Positions 51,488-59,985 of a stretch of DNA of 64,000 nt are shown here, in pieces. The notes beneath the pieces were generated by a model. It was not told the origin of the DNA. It did not search any database and saw only the letters and a list, made by a program, of their open reading frames with translations. The stretch comes from Streptomyces sp. Ag109_O5-1 (lineage in GTDB: Bacteria > Actinomycetota > Actinomycetes > Streptomycetales > Streptomycetaceae), in the NCBI RefSeq assembly GCF_003814875.1, contig NZ_RKQF01000001.1, forward strand, positions 10,664,001 to 10,728,000. Direction: 5' to 3'. The translations under genes were made by a program, and so were the position numbers. How positions within the stretch are numbered: the stretch's first letter is position 1; each line of letters starts with the position of its first letter.

Positions 51488-51536
51488 GCCACCAGCGTGC
51501 GCCAACCCCGTCCGAGCGGCCACCGCGCGCGGAACC

Positions 51537-52526
51537 CTAGAGATTCACGGAGCGCATCCCGTTCTCGTCGTACCGCTCGCCGGCCGCCCTCGGCACCTCC
51601 GCGTCGATACGGGCCAGGTCCTCCTTGGTCAGCTCGACGTCGACGGCGCCCGCGTTCTGCTCCAGGTAGCTGCGGCGCTTGGTGCCCGGGATCGGCACGA
51701 TGCCGTCGCCCTGGGCCAGCACCCAGGCGAGGGCCAGCTGCGCCGGGGTGACGTCCTTCTCGGCGGCGATCTCCTTCACCTTGGCGGCCAGCCGCAGGTT
51801 GGCGTCCAGGTTGTCGCCGGTGAAACGAGGACCGCTGCGCCGGAAGTCGTTCGCGTCGAGCTCGTCGGGGGAGGAGAACCGGCCGGCGAGGAAGCCACGG
51901 CCCAGCGGCGAGTACGGGACGAACCCGATGCCCAGCTCCCGGCAGGTCGGCAGCACCCCGTCCTCCGGGTCGCGGGACCACAGCGAGTACTCGGTCTGCA
52001 CCGCGGTGATCGGGTGGACCGCGTGGGCCCGCCGGATCGTCTCCGGGCTCGCCTCGCTCAGTCCGATGTGCCGCACCTTGCCCTCGGCGACCAGCTCGGC
52101 CATGGCGCCGACGGTCTCCTCGATCGGCACGTTCGGGTCGACCCGGTGCTGGTAGTACAGGTCGATGTAGTCGGTGCCGAGCCGCTCCAGCGAACCGTGG
52201 ACCGAGCTGCGGACGTGCTCGGCCGAACCGTCCTGCCGGCCGATGGTGCTCATGTCGCCCGGGACGGCGTGGTCCATCCGGTAGTTGAACTTCGTGGCGA
52301 TCACGTACTCGTCCCGGTGCCCCCGGACCGCCTCGCCGACCAGCGTCTCGTTGGTGAGCGGGCCGTAGAGCTGCGCGGTGTCGAGGAACGTGACGCCCAG
52401 TTCCAGCGCGCGGTGGATGGTCTGCACGCCCTCGTCCTGGTCGGTGGTGCCGTAGAAGGCGGACATGCCCATGCAGCCGAGGCCGATGGCGGAAACCCGC
52501 AGATCCCGCAGATTGCGCTGCTCCAT
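51537..52526 (-). CDS. aldo/keto reductase
   Basis: A 329-residue TIM-barrel NADPH oxidoreductase with the full catalytic tetrad Asp49, Tyr54, Lys79 and His127, and the cofactor-binding phrase PIPGTKRRSYLEQN near 286-299. The GLGCMGMS opening places it with the AKR13-like group that reduces aldehydes and quinone-like electrophiles. Upstream is a promoter with the 19-base spacer and dyad typical of MerR-type activators, suggesting induction by reactive compounds or redox stress. The divergent LysR gene could also be involved. Its start is the ATG at 52526. Confidence 0.9.
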   Translation of the reverse strand: MEQRNLRDLRVSAIGLGCMGMSAFYGTTDQDEGVQTIHRALELGVTFLDTAQLYGPLTNETLVGEAVRGHRDEYVIATKFNYRMDHAVPGDMSTIGRQDGSAEHVRSSVHGSLERLGTDYIDLYYQHRVDPNVPIEETVGAMAELVAEGKVRHIGLSEASPETIRRAHAVHPITAVQTEYSLWSRDPEDGVLPTCRELGIGFVPYSPLGRGFLAGRFSSPDELDANDFRRSGPRFTGDNLDANLRLAAKVKEIAAEKDVTPAQLALAWVLAQGDGIVPIPGTKRRSYLEQNAGAVDVELTKEDLARIDAEVPRAAGERYDENGMRSVNL

Positions 52527-52567
52527 GTGACTCCCAGCCTTTCCTGCTGACTAGTGCTGTGCTTCGG

Positions 52568-52598
52568 ACGCTACGACTTGAAGAGCACTCGAAGTCAA
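52568..52598 (-). promoter_or_regulatory. MerR-type promoter of the aldo/keto reductase gene
   Basis: On the minus strand TTGACT, a 19-base spacer and TAGCGT; the spacer region holds an imperfect dyad with GACTT/AAGTC outer arms. The overlong spacer with a dyad is the hallmark of MerR-family control. No merR gene is in the window. Confidence 0.55.
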
Positions 52599-52669
52599 AC
52601 GGGTGCCGCGGATCCGGTACACGTAGACCCGGGGACCGTGACCGCCGCCCGAACCCCCGGGGAGCCCGC

Positions 52670-53599
52670 ATGCTGTTGCGCCGGCTCGAATATCTTGTCG
52701 CGCTCGCCCGGGAGCGGCATTTCGCCCGGGCGGCGGCCGCCTGTCATGTCTCGCAGCCCTCGCTGTCCGCCGCGATACGACGACTCGAACACGAACTCGA
52801 CGTGCCGATCGTACGCCGGGGCCGCCGCTACGAGGGACTGACACCCGAGGGCGAGGTCGTGCTGGCGTGGGCGCACCGCATCCTCGCCGAGGGGGACGCG
52901 TTGCGGCAGGAGCTGTCGGTGCTGCGGGACGGACTGACCGGCACCCTGCGCCTCGGGATCGTCCCCACCGCCGTCCCCGTCGCCTCGCTCCTCACCGGTC
53001 CCTTCTGCGACCGGCATCCACACGCCCGGGTGGCCATGGAATCCCTGTCGTCCGCCGACATCCGGCGCGGCCTCGCCGAGTTCGAACTGGACGCGGCCAT
53101 GACCTACCTGGACGACGACGAGCTACGGCAGGTGCGCCGCTTCCCGCTCTACGAGGAGCGGTACGTCCTGCTCACCCCGGCCGACGGCCCCCTCGGCGAC
53201 GCGGCCGCCGCCACCTGGTCCCAGGCCGCCGCCCTCCCGCTGTGCCTGCTCGGACGGCGGATGCGCAACCGGCGCATCGACGACTGCTTCGCCGCCGACG
53301 GCGCGGCCCCCGTCCCGGCCATCGAGTCCGACAGCGTGGCCGGGCTCTACGCCCACCTCCCCGGCGGCCGCTGGTCCAGCGTGATCTCGCACGCCTGGCT
53401 GCACATGTTCGGGGTGCCGCAGGGCATGCGCGTGGTCCCCCTGGAAGGCCCGGCCCACGGGCCCCGCGTCGGGCTCGTCGTCGCCCGCAGCGAGCCCCGG
53501 TCGGTGCTCGCCCAGGCCCTGCTGCAGGTCGCCCGGGAGGCGGGCCTCAGGGACGCCCTGGACAGCCGGCTGCACGCCGTCCTGGACGGCCGCGGCTGA
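52670..53599 (+). CDS. LysR-family transcriptional regulator
   Basis: A 309-residue LysR protein. Winged helix-turn-helix at 1-60 (LEYLVALARERHFARAAAAC, then HVSQPSLSAAIRRLEHELDV) and a periplasmic-binding-like effector domain from about 90. The ATG at 52670 follows GGGGAG by 5 bases. It stands directly upstream of a formate dehydrogenase remnant on the same strand; LysR genes next to NAD-formate dehydrogenases in streptomycetes are likely their regulators, so its main target may have been lost. The divergent aldo/keto reductase is another possible target. Confidence 0.9.
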   Translation: MLLRRLEYLVALARERHFARAAAACHVSQPSLSAAIRRLEHELDVPIVRRGRRYEGLTPEGEVVLAWAHRILAEGDALRQELSVLRDGLTGTLRLGIVPTAVPVASLLTGPFCDRHPHARVAMESLSSADIRRGLAEFELDAAMTYLDDDELRQVRRFPLYEERYVLLTPADGPLGDAAAATWSQAAALPLCLLGRRMRNRRIDDCFAADGAAPVPAIESDSVAGLYAHLPGGRWSSVISHAWLHMFGVPQGMRVVPLEGPAHGPRVGLVVARSEPRSVLAQALLQVAREAGLRDALDSRLHAVLDGRG

Positions 53600-53704
53600 T
53601 AGAGACCGGCTATCACGACATAGCAACGTTCGCTTTGACCTGCGTAGTTGCTGCCATGGATCGTGAAAGGCGCCCATCCGCAGCGGAGTTGAGGAGCCGC
53701 CACC

Positions 53705-54359
53705 ATGGCCAAGGTGCTCTGCGTCCTGTACGACGACCCGACCGACGGATACCCGAAGAGCTACGCCCGCGCATGCACGTCGGGACCGTCGCCGCCGGCC
53801 GGATCGGCCTCGCGGCGCTGCGCCGCCTGGCACCCTTCGACGTGAAGCTCCACTACACCGACCGCACCCGGCTGCCGAGTCCGTCGAGCGCGAACTCGGT
53901 CTGACCTTCCACGAGAGCGCGGCCGCCATGGTCCCGCACTGCGACGTCGTCACCGTCAACGCGCCCCTCCACCTCGAGACCGAGGGCCTGTTCGGCGACG
54001 AACTGATCGGTGCGATGAAGCGCGGCGCCTATCTCATCAACACCGCACGGGCCCGGATCGCCGACCGCGACGCCGCCGAACGGGCCCTGCGCAGCGGTCG
54101 GTTGGCCGGTTACGCGGGCGACGTCTGGTTCCCGCAGCCCGCGCCCGCGGACCACCCGTGGCGCACCATGCCGCACCACGGGATGACCCCGCACATCTCC
54201 GGCTCCACCCTCTCCGCGCAGGCCCGCTACGCGGCGGGCACCCGGGAGATCCTGGAGTGCTGGCTCGCCGGCCGGCCGATCCGCGACGAGTACCTGATCG
54301 TCGTCGGCGGTCGGCTGGCCGGCACGGGAGCCAGGTCGTACTCCGTGAACGCCGGTTAG
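53705..54359 (+). pseudogene. fdh: NAD-dependent formate dehydrogenase, internally deleted and frameshifted
   Basis: The ATG at 53705 (GAGGAG upstream) begins MAKVLCVLYDDPTDGYPKSY, the standard formate dehydrogenase N-terminus. After YAR about 160 residues are missing and the reading resumes out of frame at MHVGTVAAGRIGL (ATG at 53772). A second break follows RLP: a single missing base shifts the frame before ESVERELGL. The rest is open to 54359 with MVPHCDVV, the NAD-site region and PQPAPADHPWR with the catalytic His. The lost part covers the substrate-pocket half and the hinge, so no functional enzyme (normally about 390 residues) can be made. Its end overlaps the convergent P450 gene by 4 bases. 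Confidence 0.85.
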
Positions 54360-55582
54360 GGGTTCAGCCGGACCGGCAGCTCGAAGAGGTCGTTCTGCGT
54401 GACCACCGGCTTGTTGCGCAGCTCCGACGCCGGTACCGCCAGGTCCAGGTCGGGGAAGCGGCCGTAGAGCGCGGGCAGCGCCACACCGGCCTCCAGCCGG
54501 GAGAGCGCCGCACCCGGGCAGACGTGCGGGCCGTGCCCGAAGGAGATGTGCCGGTTCTGCGTCTCCCGGGTGATGTCGAACTCCCCGGCGCTCGGCCCGT
54601 GAGCGTTCTCGTCACGGCCTATCGCGGCGTACGACACGATCAGGGCGTCCCCTGCCGGGAGCACCTTGTCGCCGACCTGGACGTCCTCGGTGGCGAACCG
54701 GATCAGCACGTGCGAGGTCGGGGTGGACCAGCGCAGGGTCTCCTCGACCACCGCCGACCAGTCCACCTCGCCGGCGAGCACCTTGGCCCGCTGGCCGGGG
54801 TGGGTGGAGAGGTTGACCACGGCGTTGACGATCAGGGAGATCGTCGTCTCGTGACCGGCCGCCACCATCAGCTGGAGGGTGGAGACGATCTCCTCGTCGG
54901 TGAGGTGGTCGCCGTCCTCGGAGGCCAGGATCAGCGCGCTCGTCAGGTCGTCGCCGGGCTCGGCCCGCTTGGCGGCGACCGTCTTCGCCATGATCCCGGC
55001 CAGCTCGGTGAGGGTCGCGATGACCTCCGCGGGCGGGGTCTGGGTGGAGAAGAACTTCTCGAACAGCACCTTCAGACGCGGCAGTTCGGCCTCGTCGATG
55101 CCCATCAGGTCGGCGACCACGTACATGGGCAGCGGATAGGCGAAGGCCGCCTTGAGATCGACGCTCTCCTCGTCCCCGGGAAGTCCGTCCAGCAGGTCCT
55201 GGGTGAGCTTCTCGATGCGCTCCCGCATCGCCTCCACCCGGCGCGGGGTGAGCGCCTGCGCCACCAGGGTGCGCATCCTGCGGTGGTCGGCGCCGTCCAC
55301 GGTGAGCATGGAGCGGCCGGGGTTGGCGAGACCGATCAGCGGCCAGTCTGGCGCGATCTCCCCGCGCTGCCAGGCGCCCCACACGTTGATGTCCTTGACC
55401 AGACGCGGGTCGGTGAGCAGCGCCTTGGCTTCGGCGTGCCGGGTGACCGCCCAGACGGGCACCCCGCCGGGCAGCTCGACGGCTGCGAGAGGACCGGCGG
55501 CGCGCAGCCGCGCGCTCTCGCCCTCCAGGTCGGTGACGAAGGGGTCGAGGGCGATCCGGGCTTGTTCGGTACCGGTCGTCAT
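54356..55582 (-). CDS. cytochrome P450 of the conservon
   Basis: A 408-residue soluble P450 with all standard motifs: I-helix AAGHETT near 245-251, K-helix EETLR near 283-287, and the heme loop FGHGPHVCPG near 349-358 with the Cys thiolate. It is the last gene of a conservon and lies about 70 bases after the CYP157-type gene; in S. coelicolor conservons the partner of CYP157 is a CYP154 or CYP155, so a similar assignment is plausible but not shown. GGGAGG precedes the ATG. Electrons could come from FprA at 26794 with a ferredoxin. Substrate unknown. Confidence 0.85.
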   Translation of the reverse strand: MTTGTEQARIALDPFVTDLEGESARLRAAGPLAAVELPGGVPVWAVTRHAEAKALLTDPRLVKDINVWGAWQRGEIAPDWPLIGLANPGRSMLTVDGADHRRMRTLVAQALTPRRVEAMRERIEKLTQDLLDGLPGDEESVDLKAAFAYPLPMYVVADLMGIDEAELPRLKVLFEKFFSTQTPPAEVIATLTELAGIMAKTVAAKRAEPGDDLTSALILASEDGDHLTDEEIVSTLQLMVAAGHETTISLIVNAVVNLSTHPGQRAKVLAGEVDWSAVVEETLRWSTPTSHVLIRFATEDVQVGDKVLPAGDALIVSYAAIGRDENAHGPSAGEFDITRETQNRHISFGHGPHVCPGAALSRLEAGVALPALYGRFPDLDLAVPASELRNKPVVTQNDLFELPVRLNP

Positions 55583-55652
55583 CGTGACGTGCCTCCCAGG
55601 GCAGGGTCGGGTAACTGCGCCATGCGGTGCTGCGCCTGTCTGTCGGTGCGGA

Positions 55653-56861
55653 TCAGAGGGCGGGGACGGGGGTGAACCGGACGGGCAGCGCGGTCAGGCC
55701 GCGCAGCCACGGCGAGGGCCGACGGGTGAGGGAGTCGGCGGGCACCGCCAGGTCGATGTCCGGGAGCCGGTCGAGGACGACCTCGATCCCGGTCCGGGCG
55801 ACCACCTCGGCGACCTCCTGGGCGGGGAACGGGCAGCGGTGCTCGCCGTGCCCGAAGGAGAAGTGCGCGTTGTTGCCGCCAGTCAGCGCGGAGGCGTCGG
55901 TGCGCACCTGCGGATCGGAGTTGGCGCCCTGCAGGCCGAGGATCAGCAGGTCACCGGCGCGGATCCGGCGGCCGCCCAGCTGGGTGTCGCGGGACGCCCA
56001 GCGGCCGGCGATGTTCTGGCTGGGGGTGTCCTCCCACAGCACCTCGTTCATCGCCTCGGCGACACTGTTGCGCCCGCCGAACAGGGAGGCGGCGAACCGG
56101 GAGTCGGTGAGCATCAGGCGCAGCGAGTTGCCGATCCAGTCGGCGGTCGGCTGGTGCCCGGCCGCCATCATGACCATCAGGTCGTTCATCATCTCTTCGT
56201 CGGTGAACCCGCTCTTGTCCTGGAGCATCCGCGACACCACGTCGTCGGCCGGGTCCGCCTTCCGGTCGGCCAGCAACTGGGCCATGGACGTGGCCAGATG
56301 GGTCTGCCCGGCGATCGCCCGCTCACGCCCGTCGATCATGTCGTTGAGGGCGGTGACCAGACCGGGGCCGTCCTCGTCGGAGAAGCCGTACAGGCGCGCC
56401 AGCACCCGCACCGGGAGCAGCATCGCGTACTGGCCGATCAGGTCGGCCTCGCCGGCGGTGCACAGCCCGTCGATCAGCTCGTCCGCGAACCGCTCGGCGT
56501 GGCCCCGCAGTTCGAAGGGGTCGATGGCCTCCAGGGCGTCGCTGATCATCCCCGCGCGCTCACGGTGCCGCTCCCCGACGGTGTACAGGATCGACGGCTG
56601 TTTGCGGCCGATCATCGGCAGCAGCGGCCAGTCGTCGGGGATCATGTCCCACTGGTTCCAGAGGTCCGAGTCCCGGCTGAACAGCACCGGGTCCCCGGTC
56701 ACCTGGTGCAGCTCGCGGTAGCCGACGACCAGCCAGGCCGGCACGTCCCCGTCGAGCACGACGGGGGTGACGGCGCCGTGGTCGCGCCGCATCTCGCGGT
56801 ACAGACGCGCCGGTTCGGTCTGGAACCGGGGGCCGCCGAGCGGCACGGCATCGGGGGTCAC
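55653..56861 (-). CDS. CYP157-type cytochrome P450 with altered ExxR motif
   Basis: 402 residues. The heme loop FGHGEHRCPF is intact, and the I-helix reads AAGHQPT. The K-helix motif, nearly invariant ExxR in P450s, reads EVLW at 273-276. Loss of this Arg is known for the CYP157 family, whose genes lie in conservons, so position and motif agree. The GTG at 56861 overlaps the stop of the GTPase gene as GTGA, so it is translationally coupled to it. CYP157 proteins bind heme but their reaction is poorly known; a signalling or partner role with the following P450 is possible. Confidence 0.85.
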   Translation of the reverse strand: MTPDAVPLGGPRFQTEPARLYREMRRDHGAVTPVVLDGDVPAWLVVGYRELHQVTGDPVLFSRDSDLWNQWDMIPDDWPLLPMIGRKQPSILYTVGERHRERAGMISDALEAIDPFELRGHAERFADELIDGLCTAGEADLIGQYAMLLPVRVLARLYGFSDEDGPGLVTALNDMIDGRERAIAGQTHLATSMAQLLADRKADPADDVVSRMLQDKSGFTDEEMMNDLMVMMAAGHQPTADWIGNSLRLMLTDSRFAASLFGGRNSVAEAMNEVLWEDTPSQNIAGRWASRDTQLGGRRIRAGDLLILGLQGANSDPQVRTDASALTGGNNAHFSFGHGEHRCPFPAQEVAEVVARTGIEVVLDRLPDIDLAVPADSLTRRPSPWLRGLTALPVRFTPVPAL

Positions 56862-57484
56862 ACGAACTCCTGTCGGGGCAGGTCCGCCGGTGCGGACGGG
56901 CCGGCGTACCGGTTCCTGACGTGCTGGACCAGGGTGATCAGCACCTGCTTGCCGGACTCCCTGGACCGGGCGTCGCAGTTCAGCAGCGGGACCTGCGGGT
57001 CCAGGTCGAGCGCGTGGCGGATGTCCTCGGGCGTGTGGACCGTACCGCCGAAGTCGTTGCAGGCCACGATGAAGGGCGTGCCGTACTTCTCCAGCCGGTC
57101 GATGGCGTACCAGGAGTCGTCGATCCGCCGGGTGTCGACGAGCACGACCGCCCCGAGGGTGCCGGAGAACAGCCGGTCCCACAGGAACCAGAACCGCTCC
57201 TGGCCCGGGGCCCCGAACAGGTACAGCACATTGCGGGCGTCCAGGGTGATCCGGCCGAAGTCGAAGGCGACGGTGGTCGCGGACTTGCCGCGCACCTCCC
57301 GGATGTCGTCGATATCCTCGCCGGCCTGGGTCATGGTCTCCTCGGTGTTGAGGGGACGTATCTCGCTGACGGAACGGACCAGGGTGGTCTTGCCGACGCC
57401 GAAACCGCCCACGACCACGATCTTGAAACCGTTGTCGGCGGTCGCACCCAACGGGGTGCGCGCGTCAGAGGTTGCGGAGTCCAA
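56858..57484 (-). CDS. cvnD: CvnD: Ras-like GTPase of the conservon
   Basis: A 208-residue small GTPase. The P-loop GGFGVGKTT is at 26-34, the G3-like region reads LYLFGAPGQERF, and the usual NKxD is replaced by CNDF, as often seen in this MglA/CvnD-like group. It starts 20 bases before the end of cvnC (overlap 57465-57484) and its stop overlaps the P450 start. CvnD acts with CvnA-C as a membrane-associated complex thought to resemble a eukaryotic G-protein system; in S. coelicolor conservons affect aerial growth and antibiotic production. Confidence 0.92.
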   Translation of the reverse strand: MDSATSDARTPLGATADNGFKIVVVGGFGVGKTTLVRSVSEIRPLNTEETMTQAGEDIDDIREVRGKSATTVAFDFGRITLDARNVLYLFGAPGQERFWFLWDRLFSGTLGAVVLVDTRRIDDSWYAIDRLEKYGTPFIVACNDFGGTVHTPEDIRHALDLDPQVPLLNCDARSRESGKQVLITLVQHVRNRYAGPSAPADLPRQEFV

Positions 57485-57812
57485 CGAGCACCTGCTCCAG
57501 GATGTCGGGGTCGGTGATGGCCGGCCGGTGGGGATGGCGGGCGCTGACCCGGCCGGCCACCAGCAGGTCGCCCAGCAGGATCTTGGTGATGCTCACCGGC
57601 AGCCTCAGCTCCGCGGCGACCTCGACCACGGAGACCGGGAACTCGGCGAGGCGCAGGATCGCCGCGTGCTCCGACTGCATGCCGGTAGCCGGCTCGGACT
57701 CGGCGACGACCAGCGTGACCAGGTCGAAGGGGTTGTCCGGTCCGGCGCCGCTGCGGCCGCCGGTGATGGTGTACAGGCGGTCGGGAGCGTCGTCCCTTCC
57801 TGGCCGGCTCAT
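57465..57812 (-). CDS. cvnC: CvnC: DUF742 protein
   Basis: A 115-residue protein with the DUF742 pattern: DRLYTITGGRSGAG near 11-24, then a winged-helix-like segment (HAAILRLAEFPVSVVEVAAE) and the end LEQVLVGLRNL. It always stands between the roadblock and GTPase genes of conservons. The start overlaps the cvnB stop by four bases (ATGA), the end overlaps cvnD by 20. Likely a scaffold or effector of the complex; no enzyme activity is visible. Confidence 0.92.
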   Translation of the reverse strand: MSRPGRDDAPDRLYTITGGRSGAGPDNPFDLVTLVVAESEPATGMQSEHAAILRLAEFPVSVVEVAAELRLPVSITKILLGDLLVAGRVSARHPHRPAITDPDILEQVLVGLRNL

Positions 57813-58216
57813 GACGTCCGGGGCTGCGCGGTGAGGTGTTCGCCGAGCTGCTCGACCAGTTCGCTCATGTTGTGCCCGACCAGCCCGGGGTCCGCGTCCT
57901 CGCTGGTCACCACGGCCAGATGGGCACCCTCGCCGGCCTCCACGATGAACAGCACGCCGCCGTAGAACTCGGTCATCGCCGACCGAACGCCGCCGCTGCC
58001 GTCGCCGAACTCGACGGAGGCCCCGTGCGACAGCGACTGGATGCCGGCGGCGATCGCCGCGAGCTGGTCCGCCTGGTCGACGGAGAGCTCGGGCGTACGG
58101 CAGAGCTTCAGCCCGTCACGAGAGAGCACCAGGGCGTGTCGCGCGCCGGGGGTGCGCTCCAGAAGGCCTTCGATGAGCCAGGTCAGCTTGTCGTCGGCGG
58201 TGGTCCTGCCGGTCAT
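57809..58216 (-). CDS. cvnB: CvnB: roadblock/LC7-domain protein
   Basis: A 135-residue roadblock protein (WLIEGLLERTPGARHALVLS, DGLKL, later LAVVTSEDADPGLVGHNMSE). The fold is the MglB-type regulator that acts on Ras-like GTPases, here CvnD. It overlaps cvnA by four bases (ATGA) upstream and cvnC by four downstream, so the four conservon genes are translated in step. Confidence 0.92.
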   Translation of the reverse strand: MTGRTTADDKLTWLIEGLLERTPGARHALVLSRDGLKLCRTPELSVDQADQLAAIAAGIQSLSHGASVEFGDGSGGVRSAMTEFYGGVLFIVEAGEGAHLAVVTSEDADPGLVGHNMSELVEQLGEHLTAQPRTS

Positions 58217-59805
58217 GAAGTGGTGTCGCCTTCCGGGTACGCGTGCTGGTGGGAGGGGGCCTTGGGGTCGGACTCCGGGTGGGGCGCGGGGACCGGGTCG
58301 TGCGTGGGGGCGGGAGCGTAGCGGGCCGTCTCGTCGGCCGCGCCGGAGGTCCCGTGGGCCTCGGAACCGGCGTCGGAGTCGGGCCCGGCCGGGCGGACGG
58401 CCTGCCGGAAGCTGTTGAAGCGGGCGGCGCGGACCCGGGCGTCCTCGGCGGCCGGCGCCGGGCGCGGCTCGGCCGGCTGGTGCGCCGCCTTGCGCTCGGC
58501 CTCGGCGAGGGTCCGGCCGCGGCGCCGCCTGGGCAGTCCGGTGGGGCCGTCCGCGTCCTCGTCCTCGGTGGCGGCGTCGTCCGGCTCGGCGGACTCGTGC
58601 ACGGGGTCGGCCTGGGCCGGCACCGGCTCGGGCGACGGTGTCCCGTTCGGGAGGGCGGGCTCTTCGGCGACCGGGCGGGCCAGCAGGTCCTGCGGGACCA
58701 GCATCAGCACCCCGGTGCCGCCGCGGGCCGACGGCCGGAACGACACCTTCAGACCGTGCTTGGCGGCCAGCCGGCCGACCACCGCGAGTCCGAGCCGGGT
58801 GCCGGTGAGACCGCCCAGTCCGGAGGTGTCACCCGCGACCGCCTGCTCGGCGCGGCGCAGCTGCACATCGCCCATCACCAGCCCGCTGTCCTCCACGGAC
58901 ACGATGACTCCGGACGGCACCTCCTCCACGTACACATGGACCTCGGCCGTCGGGGGCGAGAAGTTGGCCGCGTTGTCGAGGAGTTCGGCGAGCGCGTGCA
59001 TGACGCCCTCGGCCGCGTGTCCGGCGACGGCGGCTTCGCTCACCGAGTGCACCCGCACCCGGCGGTAGCCGCTGATGCGTCCCATCGCACCGCGCAGGAT
59101 GGACTCCATGCTGATCGGACGCGCCCAGCGGCGGCCGGAACGCGCCCCGGTCAGTACGGCGATGGAGTCGGCGAGCCGGCCCGCCTGCGCCGTGCGGTGG
59201 TCCAGGTGCAGCAGGTCGGCCAGCACGTCCTCGCCGGTGTGCCGCTCCTCCATGGCCCGCAGGTCGGCGAGGGTGGCGGTGGCCAGGGCCTGCATCCGGC
59301 CGGCCGCGTTGCTCGCGGCGGCGATCGCGGAGGCCCGCTCCCGGTTGGCCCGCTCCAGCCCGGCGGCGAGCCGGGTGTTCTCCTGCCGGTACCAGTCCAG
59401 TTCCTGACTGCTGTCCTGGTGGATCCGGGCCCGCTCCTGCTCGAAGGAGTCGGCGAACTCGCTGCGCTGCTGGGCCAGTTCGTCGATGAGCCGCTGCTGT
59501 TCCTGGCGGGCCTCCTCGGTCGTCCGGGCCTGCTGCTGAAGCAGCCGTCCGATGTCCTGACTCACCGTCTCCAGCCGACGCCGGGCGCCACGGGCGGCCC
59601 GACCGGCGTGGACGGCCCAGGTCACCGCCGCGCACAACAGGAGCGCGGCCGCACTGCCCCCCAGCGCGAGGGGCACACGGACCGAGTGCGGCGCGGCGGT
59701 CACTGCGGCGACGACCGCGAGGGCCGACACCACAGCGGTCAGCGCGATGGTCGGAGCGAGCCTACGGAGGGAGGGTCGATCGCCGGGATGCGTGGGCGCG
59801 GTCAT
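58213..59805 (-). CDS. cvnA: CvnA: membrane sensor with histidine-kinase-like ATPase
   Basis: 530 residues. Two membrane helices at about 18-38 and 45-65 enclose only a very short outside loop, so there is no large sensor domain. A long coiled coil follows (75-165, with EEARQEQQRLIDELAQQRSE). The HATPase domain has the N-box ELLDNAANFSPP, and VSVEDSGLVMG and GTRLGLAVVGRLA as G boxes. A phosphorylated His is not evident, as usual for CvnA. The C-terminal 150 residues are Pro/Asp/Glu-rich and disordered. First gene of the conservon; a good -10 TATAGT lies at 59891-59886, with an AAAGGAGG-like stretch in the leader. Confidence 0.92.
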   Translation of the reverse strand: MTAPTHPGDRPSLRRLAPTIALTAVVSALAVVAAVTAAPHSVRVPLALGGSAAALLLCAAVTWAVHAGRAARGARRRLETVSQDIGRLLQQQARTTEEARQEQQRLIDELAQQRSEFADSFEQERARIHQDSSQELDWYRQENTRLAAGLERANRERASAIAAASNAAGRMQALATATLADLRAMEERHTGEDVLADLLHLDHRTAQAGRLADSIAVLTGARSGRRWARPISMESILRGAMGRISGYRRVRVHSVSEAAVAGHAAEGVMHALAELLDNAANFSPPTAEVHVYVEEVPSGVIVSVEDSGLVMGDVQLRRAEQAVAGDTSGLGGLTGTRLGLAVVGRLAAKHGLKVSFRPSARGGTGVLMLVPQDLLARPVAEEPALPNGTPSPEPVPAQADPVHESAEPDDAATEDEDADGPTGLPRRRRGRTLAEAERKAAHQPAEPRPAPAAEDARVRAARFNSFRQAVRPAGPDSDAGSEAHGTSGAADETARYAPAPTHDPVPAPHPESDPKAPSHQHAYPEGDTTS

Positions 59806-59985
59806 CGGTCCGGTCTGGTCCTTGAAACGGGGAGGGATGAGGATCCGGTAAAGGAGGTGTGACGCTCGGTGCTGAACTGCGCGTCACTATACGAGAGTCC
59901 GTGATCGAAACAGAACGGTTCCGGTTCTCATTGCATGAAACCGACGCCAGGAAAGTGACTTGCTGTGTTCCGGCTGTGAACGATC

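Noticed and set aside
54356..56861. Natural-product cluster around the two P450 genes
   Set aside because: They belong to the conservon by overlap and order; no synthase gene nearby.
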